NCBI RefSeq assembly: GCF_020535565.1
Contig: NZ_CP084758.1
Coordinates: 1,887,501-1,951,500 of the forward strand
Source of the DNA: Shinella sp. XGS7
GTDB lineage: Bacteria > Pseudomonadota > Gammaproteobacteria > Burkholderiales > Burkholderiaceae_C
Direction of reading: 5' to 3'
DNA: 64,000 bases
Positions 8,435-16,594 of this stretch are shown piece after piece; positions within the stretch are counted from its first letter, which is position 1; the number at the start of each line of letters is the position of its first letter. The notes under the pieces are model-generated. The model did no database searches and was not told where the DNA came from. It saw only the letters and a list, made by a program, of their open reading frames with translations. A program made the translations under genes and the position numbers.

Positions 8435-10778
8435 GCGCGGCGGCGTCCTCCACGCTGCGGGCCTGGGCCAGGGGCGGGTCCTGAGGCCGCAGGCTCAGCA
8501 CCACGGGGATGGACTTGGAGGTGGGCGTGCCCGCGCCCACGGCCACGCTGTGCAGGGGCACCAGGGCATTGGTCTCGGGGAAGTAGCTGGCCAGGCAGCC
8601 GCGCGGGATGTCGTACTCGATCAGCACGAACTTCTCGGCGCGGCGCTGCTGGCCGTCGGACCAGAGGCTGGTGATGTCCACCCAGTCGCCGGCCTTCATG
8701 CCGATGGCCTTGAGGTCCTCGCGGTGGATGAAGACCACGCGGCGATGGCCCCAGACGCCGCGGTAGCGGTCGTCCATGCCGTAGATGGTGGTGTTGTACT
8801 GATCGTGCGAGCGCACGGTGGCCAGGGTGAAGACCACGGTGTCGCGCGCCTGACGCTGGGCCTGACGCAGCGGCGTGTCGCTGGGCAGCTTGAAGGGGAT
8901 GAAGTTGGCCTTGCCCGTGGGCGTGGTCCAGACCCGCTCCGAGGGCGTGTTGCGCAGGCGGAATCCGCCGGGCTGGCGCACGCGCTCGTTGAAGTCGTGG
9001 AAGTCGGGCAGCACGGCGGCGATCTTGTCGCGGATGCGCGCATAGTCTTCCACCAGCCAGAGCCAGGGCGTTTGGCTGCGGCCCTTGAGCGTGGCGGCGG
9101 CCAGGCGCGCCACGATCATGGGCTCGGAGAGCAGGTGCTCGGAGGCCGGCGCATTCATGCCGCTGGACAGGTGCACCATGCTCATGGAGTCTTCCACCGT
9201 GATGCTCTGCGGGCCGCTGGCCTGCAGGTCGATCTCGGTGCGGCCCAGGCAGGGCAGGACCAGGGCCTGGCGGCCATGGATGGTGTGGCTGCGGTTGAAC
9301 TTGGTCGTGACGTGCACGGTCAGCTCGCAGTTGCGCAGCGCGCGCCAGGTGGCGGCGGTGTCGGGCGTGGCGGCCGCGAAATTGCCACCCAGGGCGAAGA
9401 AGACCTTGCCCTGGCCGTCCAGCATGGCCTGGATGGATTCCACCGTGCCGTAGCCGTGCTTGCGCGGCGGCTCGAAGCCGAAGACCTCGCCCAGCTTGTC
9501 CAGGAAGGCGGCCGGGGGCTTCTCGTAGATGCCCATGGTGCGGTCGCCCTGCACATTGCTGTGGCCGCGCACGGGGCAGGCCCCCGCGCCGGGGCGGCCC
9601 AGATTGCCGCGCAGCATCAGCAGGCCGGCCATCTGCTGGATGGTGGCCACCGAGTGCTGGTGCTGGGTGATGCCCATGCCCCAGCAGAGGATGCTGCTCT
9701 TGGCCTGGGCATAGAGATCGGCGGCGGCAAAGAGCTGGTCGCGGCTCAGGCCCGAGGCCTCGATCAGGTCTTCCCAGCGCTCGGCGCGCAGATCGGCCTC
9801 GTACTCGGCAAAGCCCTGGGTGTGCTCGGCGATGAAGTCCACATCCAGCACGCGCGGCTGGCCGGCGGCGCGCGCGGAATCGTCCAGCTCGAGCAGGCGC
9901 TTGGCCATGGCCTTGACGGCGGCCAGGTCGCCGCCGATGCGCAGCTGGAAGTAGTGGGTGGAGATGGGCGTGGAGCCCAGCGTGGCCATTTCCAGCTTGT
10001 CCTGCGGGTCGGCAAAGCGCTCCAGGCCGCGCTCGCGCAGCGGGTTGAAGCTGACGATGCGGGCCCCGCGCTTGGACGCGGCGCGCAGCTCGCCCAGCAT
10101 GCGCGGATGGTTGGTGCCGGGGTTCTGCCCGAAGATGAAGATGGCCTCGGCCTGCTCGAAGTCCTCCAGCGTGACCGTGCCCTTGCCGATGCCGATGGTG
10201 GGCTTCAGCCCCTGGCCACTGGGCTCGTGGCACATGTTCGAGCAGTCGGGGAAGTTGTTGGTGCCGAACTCGCGCACGAAGAGCTGGTACAGAAAGGCCG
10301 CTTCGTTGCTGGCCCGGCCCGAGGTGTAGAAGATGGCCTCGTCCGGCGTGGCCAGGGCATTGAGCTGGGCGGCGATCAGCTCGAAGGCCTGGTCCCAGGC
10401 AATGGGCTGGTAGCGGTCGCTCGCCGCGTCGTAGACCAGGGGATGGGTGATGCGGCCCAGGTTCTCGAGGTAGAAGTCGCTCTGCTCGGCCAGCCAGGAC
10501 ACGGTGTGCGCGCCCAGCACCTCGGGCGTGGCACGGTGGGCGGTGGCCTCGGCGGCCACGGCCTTGGCGCCGTTCTCGCAGAACTCGAAGGTGGAGCGGT
10601 GGTCGCGGTCGGGCCAGGCGCAGCCGGGGCAGTCAAAGCCGTCGGCCTGGTTGGCGGACAGCAGGGTCTTGGCGCCCTTGAGCGCGATGCCCTGGGCCTG
10701 CAGATGCTGGGCCACGCTCTTCAGCGCGCCCCAGCCGCCGGCCGGGCCCTTGTAGAAATGGATTTTCTGTTCACTCAT
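8424..10778 (-). CDS. FdhF/YdeP-family molybdopterin oxidoreductase
   Basis: The protein has 784 residues from the ATG at 10778 (MSEQKIHFYKGPAGGWGAL). It matches the YdeP branch of the molybdopterin oxidoreductases: an N-terminal FDCPGCAWPD cysteine pair, the main MGD-binding domain (about 100-640) and a C-terminal molydop_binding domain (VRSHDQYNTTIYGMDDRYRGV...). The likely molybdenum ligand is the Cys of SNMCHEPSG, at the position of Sec/Cys in formate dehydrogenase H. The usual four-cysteine Fe4S4 N-terminal domain is not apparent, as is normal for YdeP. Neighbouring fdhD and the OFA carrier support formate (or a related small acid) as substrate. E. coli YdeP is linked to acid resistance, so the reaction is not certain. 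Confidence 0.9.
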   Translation of the reverse strand: MSEQKIHFYKGPAGGWGALKSVAQHLQAQGIALKGAKTLLSANQADGFDCPGCAWPDRDHRSTFEFCENGAKAVAAEATAHRATPEVLGAHTVSWLAEQSDFYLENLGRITHPLVYDAASDRYQPIAWDQAFELIAAQLNALATPDEAIFYTSGRASNEAAFLYQLFVREFGTNNFPDCSNMCHEPSGQGLKPTIGIGKGTVTLEDFEQAEAIFIFGQNPGTNHPRMLGELRAASKRGARIVSFNPLRERGLERFADPQDKLEMATLGSTPISTHYFQLRIGGDLAAVKAMAKRLLELDDSARAAGQPRVLDVDFIAEHTQGFAEYEADLRAERWEDLIEASGLSRDQLFAAADLYAQAKSSILCWGMGITQHQHSVATIQQMAGLLMLRGNLGRPGAGACPVRGHSNVQGDRTMGIYEKPPAAFLDKLGEVFGFEPPRKHGYGTVESIQAMLDGQGKVFFALGGNFAAATPDTAATWRALRNCELTVHVTTKFNRSHTIHGRQALVLPCLGRTEIDLQASGPQSITVEDSMSMVHLSSGMNAPASEHLLSEPMIVARLAAATLKGRSQTPWLWLVEDYARIRDKIAAVLPDFHDFNERVRQPGGFRLRNTPSERVWTTPTGKANFIPFKLPSDTPLRQAQRQARDTVVFTLATVRSHDQYNTTIYGMDDRYRGVWGHRRVVFIHREDLKAIGMKAGDWVDITSLWSDGQQRRAEKFVLIEYDIPRGCLASYFPETNALVPLHSVAVGAGTPTSKSIPVVLSLRPQDPPLAQARSVEDAAAHEA

Positions 10779-10892
10779 GGCAATGGTCCCCGCAGGGCGC
10801 AAAGCCCCGGTTCACCCAAGCAGGAGAACCGAGGCCTCGCGATGCTAACCGGCCGTGGCCGGCCGCGTCTTGTGGTCGATATCCGGGCGGGC

Positions 10893-12569
10893 TCAGTGGA
10901 AGAACTTGGCCGCGCTCAGCAGGGTTTTGTAGATGCCCCAGGCCAGCGGCAGGCCCACGGCCGCCCAGGCCAGCAGCACCATGGCCGTGGGCGTGGCAGC
11001 CCCGGCACCGGGACCGCTGCCCACTTCGGCGGCGGCAGCCCGCTCATGCGCCAGTTTCTTCTCGGCGGCCAGTTCGGCCTCGCTCATGAAGTGCTTGTCG
11101 GCGATGGGACGGATCAGCAGGTTGGCGATCATGCCGATCACCAGCATGCCCACCAGGATGTACATGGTCTGGTTGTAGACCTGCTCGCGCGGCAGGCCCA
11201 GGCCCAGCTGGTACTCGCGCATGTAGTTCACGACCACGGGACCCAGGATGCCGGCGGTGGCCCAGGCGGTCAGCAGGCGACCGTGGATGGCGCCCACCAT
11301 CTGGGTGCCGAAGAGGTCGGCCAGATAGGCCGGCACCGTGGCGAAGCCGCCGCCGTACATCGACAGGATCAGGCAGAAGGCACCCACGAAGAGCAGGGTG
11401 GAACCCGCGGCGGCCGAGGAGGGGATGCTGAAGTACAGCAGGCCGCCCAGCACGAAGAAGACCGAGTAGGTCATCTTGCGGCCCAGCTTGTCCGACAGGC
11501 TGGCCCAGACGAAACGGCCGCCGATATTGAACAGGCTCAGCAGGGCGGTGAAGCCGCCGGCCACGGCCGCGATGGCCGCCAGCTGTTCCTTGTTCAGCTC
11601 GCTGAAGCGGGTGGGCAGGCCGACCAGGGCGCCGCCGAAGATCTCCTGCAGCATGGGGCTGGCCATGCCGATCACGCCGATGCCGGCGCTCACGTTCATA
11701 CACAGCACGATCCACACCAGCCAGAACTGGGGGATGCCCCAGACCTTCTTCACATGCACATGGCGCTGCGTGATCATGGTGTTGCTGGCCTGGGCCGGCG
11801 GCGGGGTCCAGCCGGCGGGTTTCCAGCCGGTGGGCGGCACGCGGTAGCCCAGGGCACCGGCGACCATGAAAACGAAGTAGACCAGGGCCATCACCACAAA
11901 GGTCTGCCAGACGCCGACCTCGGTGGGTGTGGCGAAATGCTTCATGAGTTCCACGGCCAGGGGCGAGCCGATCATGGCACCGCCGCCGAAGCCCATGATG
12001 GCCATGCCGGTGGCCATGCCACGGCGGTCCGGGAACCACTTGATCAGCGTGGACACCGGCGAGATATAGCCCAGGCCCAGACCGATGCCGCCGATCACGC
12101 CCGAGCCCAGGATCATCATCCAGAACTGGTGGGTGTAGATACCCAGGGCCGAGAGCAGCATGCCGCCGCACCAGCAGACGGCGCTCACCAGACCGGCCTT
12201 GCGCGGGCCGGCGCGTTCCAGCCAGCCGCCCCAGATGGCGGCCGAGCACCCCAGGAACACGAAGAACAGGGTGTACATCCAGCCCAGGGTGGCGACGCTC
12301 CAGTCACAGCTGGTGGTGAAGAGCTGGGCGAAGAAGCCCACGTCCTTGCCGCAGGCCAGGGCGCCCGTGCCGGCCACACCTAGGGCCTTGGACAGGGGCA
12401 GCCAGAACACCGAGAAGCCATAGGCCATGCCGATGCACAGATGGATGGCCAGGGCGCAGGGCGGCACCAGCCAGCGGTTGAAGCCGGGGGAGGCAATGGT
12501 GCGCTCCTTGTCCAGCCAGCCCGGCGCGGCAGGCGCAGCGCCGATGGGATTTGCGATTGTTGAGGACAT
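10893..12569 (-). CDS. OFA-type MFS carrier (oxalate/formate antiporter family)
   Basis: This 558-residue permease has 12 hydrophobic helices and an extra C-terminal helix (TAMVLLAWAAVGLPLAWGIYKTLL). Family features include IGMAYGFSVFWLPLSKALG in helix 1, the loop motif WLERAGPRKAG, and FPDRRGMATGMAIMGFGGGAMIG in the middle. An inserted loop with cysteines (ALACGKDVGFFAQLFTTSCDW) marks the long proteobacterial OFA subgroup. It lies 114 bp upstream of the formate dehydrogenase gene on the same strand, suggesting uptake or exchange of formate/oxalate that feeds the enzyme. An NtrC-like regulator is transcribed divergently. Confidence 0.88.
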   Translation of the reverse strand: MSSTIANPIGAAPAAPGWLDKERTIASPGFNRWLVPPCALAIHLCIGMAYGFSVFWLPLSKALGVAGTGALACGKDVGFFAQLFTTSCDWSVATLGWMYTLFFVFLGCSAAIWGGWLERAGPRKAGLVSAVCWCGGMLLSALGIYTHQFWMMILGSGVIGGIGLGLGYISPVSTLIKWFPDRRGMATGMAIMGFGGGAMIGSPLAVELMKHFATPTEVGVWQTFVVMALVYFVFMVAGALGYRVPPTGWKPAGWTPPPAQASNTMITQRHVHVKKVWGIPQFWLVWIVLCMNVSAGIGVIGMASPMLQEIFGGALVGLPTRFSELNKEQLAAIAAVAGGFTALLSLFNIGGRFVWASLSDKLGRKMTYSVFFVLGGLLYFSIPSSAAAGSTLLFVGAFCLILSMYGGGFATVPAYLADLFGTQMVGAIHGRLLTAWATAGILGPVVVNYMREYQLGLGLPREQVYNQTMYILVGMLVIGMIANLLIRPIADKHFMSEAELAAEKKLAHERAAAAEVGSGPGAGAATPTAMVLLAWAAVGLPLAWGIYKTLLSAAKFFH

Positions 12570-12690
12570 TCTTGTTCTGCTCCGGAAGTCGACGAGGGGC
12601 TGCCGTGGCGTGGCAGCTTCGGCGGCTGCGATGAGACTTCATGCGCGTCGCCTTGCCCATCCGGGCCTGCCCGGGAAAAAGTTGGCACTC

Positions 12691-12727
12691 TGTCGCGGAC
12701 AAACTGCCCCCTGCGACAAGTTGTCGC
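12691..12727. promoter_or_regulatory. Inverted-repeat operator between carrier and regulator
   Basis: GCGACAA-G-TTGTCGC at 12713-12727 is a perfect 7+7 inverted repeat, and TGTCGCGGACA at 12691-12701 is a related imperfect copy about two turns away. The pair lies between the OFA gene and the response regulator start. It resembles GCGNC...GNCGC sites of Fis-HTH response regulators such as RegA/RoxR. Binding by the adjacent regulator is inference. Confidence 0.5.
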
Positions 12728-12770
12728 GAGGCCCTTCCTAGAATCCGGCACCCAGCTCTGTCTGCCGTCC

Positions 12771-14165
12771 TTGAACCCCCGCTCCAGCAAACCCTGGCCC
12801 CACGCCGCCATCCTGGTCGTCGATGACGAGCCGGGCATCCAGCACTTCCTCGAGAAGACGCTGGCGCCGCGCACCAGCGGGCGTGTGATGACGGCCGGCT
12901 CGGCCGAGGCGGCCGAGGCCCTGCTGCGCCAGCACCGCTTTGACCTGGTGATCCTGGACGTGACCCTGCCCGGCAAGAGCGGCCTGGTGCTGCTGCGCGA
13001 GCTGCGCGATCAGGTGGATGCCAGCGAGGTGGTGCTGATCACGGCCTTTGCCGATCTGGAGACGGCCATCGAGGCGGTGCGGGCCGGCGCCAGCGACTTC
13101 CTGCTCAAGCCCTTTCGCGCCGCCCAGATCCTGAATGTGGTGGAGCGCTGCCTGGAGCGCGCGCGGCTCAAGCGCGAGAACTGGGTGCTGCGGCGCAGCC
13201 TCTCGCGGCGCAGCGCCGACGAGGCCCTGGTGGGCGACTCCATCGCCATGCGCAGCCTGCGCACGGCCCTGCAGCGCCTGGCCCAGGTGAGCAGCACGGT
13301 GCTGCTCACCGGCGAGTCCGGCACCGGCAAGGAACTGGCGGCCCAGGCCCTGCACCGTCAGGGCCCCAATGCCAATGCGCCCTTCGTGCCGGTGAACTGC
13401 GCCACGCTCTCGCCGGCCCTGATCGAGTCCGAGCTCTTCGGCCAGGCCGGCTGGGGCAGCGACGGCCACAAGAGCCGCGACGGCCTCTTTGTCTACGCCC
13501 AGGGCGGCACCCTGTTCCTGGACGAGGTGGGCGAGCTGCCCCTGTCCCTGCAGGCCACCTTGCTGCGGGTGCTGGAGGACCGCCACATCCGCCCCGTGGG
13601 CAGCGAGCACGAGGTTCCGGTGGATGTGCGCATCGTCGCCGCCACCCACCGGCCCCTTGCCGACGAGGTGGCGGCCGGACGCTTCCGCAAGGACCTCTAC
13701 TACCGGCTGCAGGTGGTGGAGCTGGGCCTGCCGCCGCTGCGCGCGCACAAGGAAGACATTCCCGAGCTGGTGGCGCATTTCGTGGAGACGCTCTCGCTGC
13801 AGCTGGGCATGCCGCCGATTGCCGTCACCGAGGACGAGATGCGCTATCTGCAGCAGTACGACTGGCCGGGCAATGTGCGCGAGCTGCGCAACCTGATCGA
13901 GCGCTCCCTGATCGTCGGGGCGCTCAATGTCTCGGCCCTCTACCAGAGCCTGGCGCGCACCCAGGGCAATCCGCGGCCGCCGCGCTCGCGCTTCTCGGGC
14001 CCCACCGATCTGCAGACTCTGGAAAAGCAGCACATCCTGGCGGTGCTGGATTCGGTGGAGGGCGACAAGCAGCAGGCCGCCGAGCTGCTGGGCATCTCGC
14101 GGCGCACGCTGGAGCGGCGCTTCGCCGAGTGGAACGAGGCTGGCGAGGCCGCCAAGCCGGGCTGA
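12771..14165 (+). CDS. NtrC-like response regulator lacking the GAFTGA loop
   Basis: A 464-residue protein starting at TTG (no ATG or GTG start suits the receiver domain). Residues 12-125 are a receiver with phospho-acceptor Asp63 (ILDVTLPG) and the KPF lysine. Residues about 150-385 are an AAA+ domain with Walker A GESGTGKE (181-188) and Walker B GGTLFLDEVGE. Residues about 420-455 are a Fis-type HTH (QQAAELLGISRRTLERRF). Where sigma-54 activators have GAFTGA, this protein reads GQAGWGSDGHKSRDG (about 224-238), so contact with sigma-54 is unlikely. No partner kinase is adjacent. Its divergent position suggests it controls the OFA carrier and formate operon, perhaps through the 12713 palindrome. 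Confidence 0.88.
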   Translation: MNPRSSKPWPHAAILVVDDEPGIQHFLEKTLAPRTSGRVMTAGSAEAAEALLRQHRFDLVILDVTLPGKSGLVLLRELRDQVDASEVVLITAFADLETAIEAVRAGASDFLLKPFRAAQILNVVERCLERARLKRENWVLRRSLSRRSADEALVGDSIAMRSLRTALQRLAQVSSTVLLTGESGTGKELAAQALHRQGPNANAPFVPVNCATLSPALIESELFGQAGWGSDGHKSRDGLFVYAQGGTLFLDEVGELPLSLQATLLRVLEDRHIRPVGSEHEVPVDVRIVAATHRPLADEVAAGRFRKDLYYRLQVVELGLPPLRAHKEDIPELVAHFVETLSLQLGMPPIAVTEDEMRYLQQYDWPGNVRELRNLIERSLIVGALNVSALYQSLARTQGNPRPPRSRFSGPTDLQTLEKQHILAVLDSVEGDKQQAAELLGISRRTLERRFAEWNEAGEAAKPG

Positions 14166-14170
14166 ACGGT

Positions 14171-14184
14171 CTCAGCGGGCTGAG
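14171..14184. terminator. Small hairpin in a convergent gap
   Basis: CTCAGC-GG-GCTGAG is a perfect 6-bp stem in the 22-bp gap between the convergent regulator and GGDEF/EAL genes. It has no T tract, so termination is only a suggestion. Confidence 0.3.
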
Positions 14185-14187
14185 GGC

Positions 14188-16458
14188 TCAGGCCAGGGCC
14201 GTCGCGTCCGCGGCGGCTTCCTGGCGCTGCAGCCAGACGCCGGCCTCCACCGGCAGCAGGGGCTTGGCATAGAGATAGCCCTGCAGGGCCTGGCAGCCGG
14301 CGGCGCGGCTGGCGCGGGCCTGCTCTGCGGTCTCTATGCCCTCGGCCACCACCTCCAGGCGCAGGGCGGCCGCGAGCTGGCAGATGGCCTGCACCACCGC
14401 GCTGGCCGCGGCCTGGGGCATGGGCTGGATCAGGCTGCGATCGATCTTCACCGTGTCCAGCGGCAGGCTGCGCAGCAGATTGAGCGAGGAGAAGCCGGTG
14501 CCGAAATCGTCCAGCGCCAGCTTGATGCCCAGGGCTCGCAGCCGGGCCAGACGCTCGCGGGCCTGCTCGGCATCGCGCACCGCGGCGCTCTCGGTCAGCT
14601 CCAGCTGCAGCAGGGCGGCGGGCAGCTCATAGCGTTGCAGGGTCGCGGCCACGAAGTCGGGGAAGCCGGGGTCCAGCAGCTGCAGCGGGGAGACATTCAC
14701 CGCCACCGGCACCAGGCGTGCCGGCTCGCCGGCCGCGCGCCAGGCCGCCAGCTGGCGGCAGGCCTGCGCCAGCAGCTGGGCGCCCAGGGGCAGGATCAGG
14801 CCGGTGCGCTCGGCGGCGGGGATGAAGTCCGCCGGGCTGACCAGGCCGTGGCCGGGGCGCTGCCAGCGGGCCAGGGCCTCGAAGCCCAGCAGGCGGCCGT
14901 CGCTGGCCGCTACCTTGGGCTGGTAGCGCAGATGGAACTCCGCATCGCGCAGGCCGGCGCGCATGGCCTGCTCGGCCCGCATGCTGGCGCTGTTGTCGCG
15001 CCGGTCCGGCCGGGCCCAGCGCTCGGCCGTGCCGGGGTCCTGCTTGGCCTCGTGCATGGCGATGCTGGCCTCGCGCATCAGGGCTTCGGGCTCGCTGGCT
15101 GTGTGCGGACAGCTGGCCACACCCATGGACACGTCCACATAGATCTCATGCCCTAGGGCCTGGAGTGGCCGGCTCAGACGCTGGCGCAGGCGCGCCACCA
15201 GGGCGGCCAGGGCCTCGGGTGCGGCCCTGCCCGGGGCCAGCAGGGCGAACTCGTCCTCGCCCAGGTGCATGACCTCGAGCGCGGGCTCGAATTCCTCGCA
15301 TAGCACGTGGGCCAGCTGGCGCAGCAGGGCATCGCCGGCGCTGTGACCATAGGCCTCGTTGAGCTGGGTGAAGCGGTCCAGGTCCAGCCAGATCAGACCG
15401 AAGCTTTCCCCCGCGGCGCAGCGCTCGCGCAGGCGCTGCTGCAGGGCGCTGCGGTTGGGCAGGCCGGAGAGCGGGTCGTGCGTGGCCTGGTGCAGCAGGG
15501 CCTGGGCGGCCTGGTGGCGCTCGGTGTCGTCGCTCACCACGATGTGCTCGGCCGCGCGGCCCTGCCAGTCCACCCGCCAGGAGGAGAAGACCAGATGCAG
15601 GCGGCTGCCATCACTGCGCAGGCGCTCGCCTTCCCAGTGGGCCTGGTCCAGACGTCCGGCCAGCACCGCGCGGTGACGCTGGGCGGTGGCGCGGCGCAGG
15701 GCCTCGGGCTGGGCCTGCTGCAGGGCCTCGAAGGCGCCCAGATCGGGCACACCATAGAGCTTGAGCAGGGCGGCATTGGCATAGAGGATGCGCCGGCCGC
15801 GCTTGATGCCCACGCCCTGGTGGGAGTGTTCGGTGAGCAGGTGCAGCTGCTGGCGCAGCTGGTTCGACTCCTGGCTGACGCGGCGCAGGGCTGCCAGCAT
15901 CAGGCAGCAGCCCAGCAGCAGGCGCAGGGCTGCGCCCACCGCGGCCTGGGCCGGCAGATGGGCCTCGACGCCCAGCGCATAGGGCAGCTGCAGCAGGCCC
16001 AGCAGCAGCAGCAGCACGCCGGCCACGCGCTCGGCCCGGCCCTGGGGCCAGAGCCAGCGCAGGCCCACCAGGCCCAGCCAGGTCTGCAGGCCGGCGCCGG
16101 CCGCCTGGGCCTCGGGCAGGCCCAGGCTCAGCAGCAGGGCGAAGACCAGGCCCAGGCCCAGCACCAGGGCCAGCGCCGCGCGCTGGCCGACGGGGCGCCC
16201 GATCAGCTCGCGCAGGCCCATGGCCAGCAAGGTGGTGCCCGCCGCTCCGGCGGCCACCATGCCCGCGCCGCCCAGGTGGTGAGCCAGGGTGTGCGGATCC
16301 AGCCAGAGCAGATAGGCCGGCGTGGCCAGGGCATGGACCAGGAAGCTGGCGCCCAGCAGACGGTTGAAGCGCTGGCGACGGTCGCGCACCCAGACCAGCC
16401 ACAGGGCCAGGCCGAGCACCAGATTGATCAGCAGATTGAACGCGAGTGCGTAGATCAC
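14188..16458 (-). CDS. Membrane-bound PAS-GGDEF-EAL cyclic-di-GMP protein
   Basis: A 756-residue protein. Residues 1-195 hold six or seven hydrophobic helices (MASE-like sensor). A PAS domain follows (about 200-320, ending HIVVSDDTERHQA), then GGDEF (about 325-490) and EAL (about 510-745). The GGDEF signature is degenerate (HLGEDEFALL), so cyclase activity is doubtful. The EAL domain keeps GFEALARWQ, the NVSP segment, LELTES, the DDFGTGFSSL loop and the VAEGIET motif, so it should be an active phosphodiesterase, possibly GTP-modulated. The next gene on the same strand, 136 bp upstream, is a chemoreceptor, giving a small signalling block. Input signal unknown. Confidence 0.9.
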   Translation of the reverse strand: MIYALAFNLLINLVLGLALWLVWVRDRRQRFNRLLGASFLVHALATPAYLLWLDPHTLAHHLGGAGMVAAGAAGTTLLAMGLRELIGRPVGQRAALALVLGLGLVFALLLSLGLPEAQAAGAGLQTWLGLVGLRWLWPQGRAERVAGVLLLLLGLLQLPYALGVEAHLPAQAAVGAALRLLLGCCLMLAALRRVSQESNQLRQQLHLLTEHSHQGVGIKRGRRILYANAALLKLYGVPDLGAFEALQQAQPEALRRATAQRHRAVLAGRLDQAHWEGERLRSDGSRLHLVFSSWRVDWQGRAAEHIVVSDDTERHQAAQALLHQATHDPLSGLPNRSALQQRLRERCAAGESFGLIWLDLDRFTQLNEAYGHSAGDALLRQLAHVLCEEFEPALEVMHLGEDEFALLAPGRAAPEALAALVARLRQRLSRPLQALGHEIYVDVSMGVASCPHTASEPEALMREASIAMHEAKQDPGTAERWARPDRRDNSASMRAEQAMRAGLRDAEFHLRYQPKVAASDGRLLGFEALARWQRPGHGLVSPADFIPAAERTGLILPLGAQLLAQACRQLAAWRAAGEPARLVPVAVNVSPLQLLDPGFPDFVAATLQRYELPAALLQLELTESAAVRDAEQARERLARLRALGIKLALDDFGTGFSSLNLLRSLPLDTVKIDRSLIQPMPQAAASAVVQAICQLAAALRLEVVAEGIETAEQARASRAAGCQALQGYLYAKPLLPVEAGVWLQRQEAAADATALA

Positions 16459-16594
16459 GGAGCCGTCATGAAAGCGCTGCCGGGCGGGCAGACGGGCTCG
16501 GGGATCTTAGGTGGCAGACCTTGTCCGTCGCGGCAGGGTCTGCGCAGTATTGCGCGCTTTGGCGTCCGCCGATGGGGGGATGAAGGGGGAGTCT

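Noticed and set aside
8307-12383. Very long open frame (over 1,300 codons) opposite the formate dehydrogenase and carrier genes
   Set aside because: It is a Gly/His/Ala/Gln-rich shadow of GC-biased codons with no domain; the minus-strand genes have clear family motifs.
12683-12697. TGGCAC-like -24 element suggesting a sigma-54 promoter before the NtrC-like gene
   Set aside because: The GC of the -12 element is out of place (CGCGG instead of TTGCA at the needed spacing), and the adjacent regulator lacks GAFTGA.
14171-14184. Strong intrinsic terminator between the NtrC-like and GGDEF/EAL genes
   Set aside because: The stem is only 6 bp with no T run; kept only as a low-confidence hairpin.
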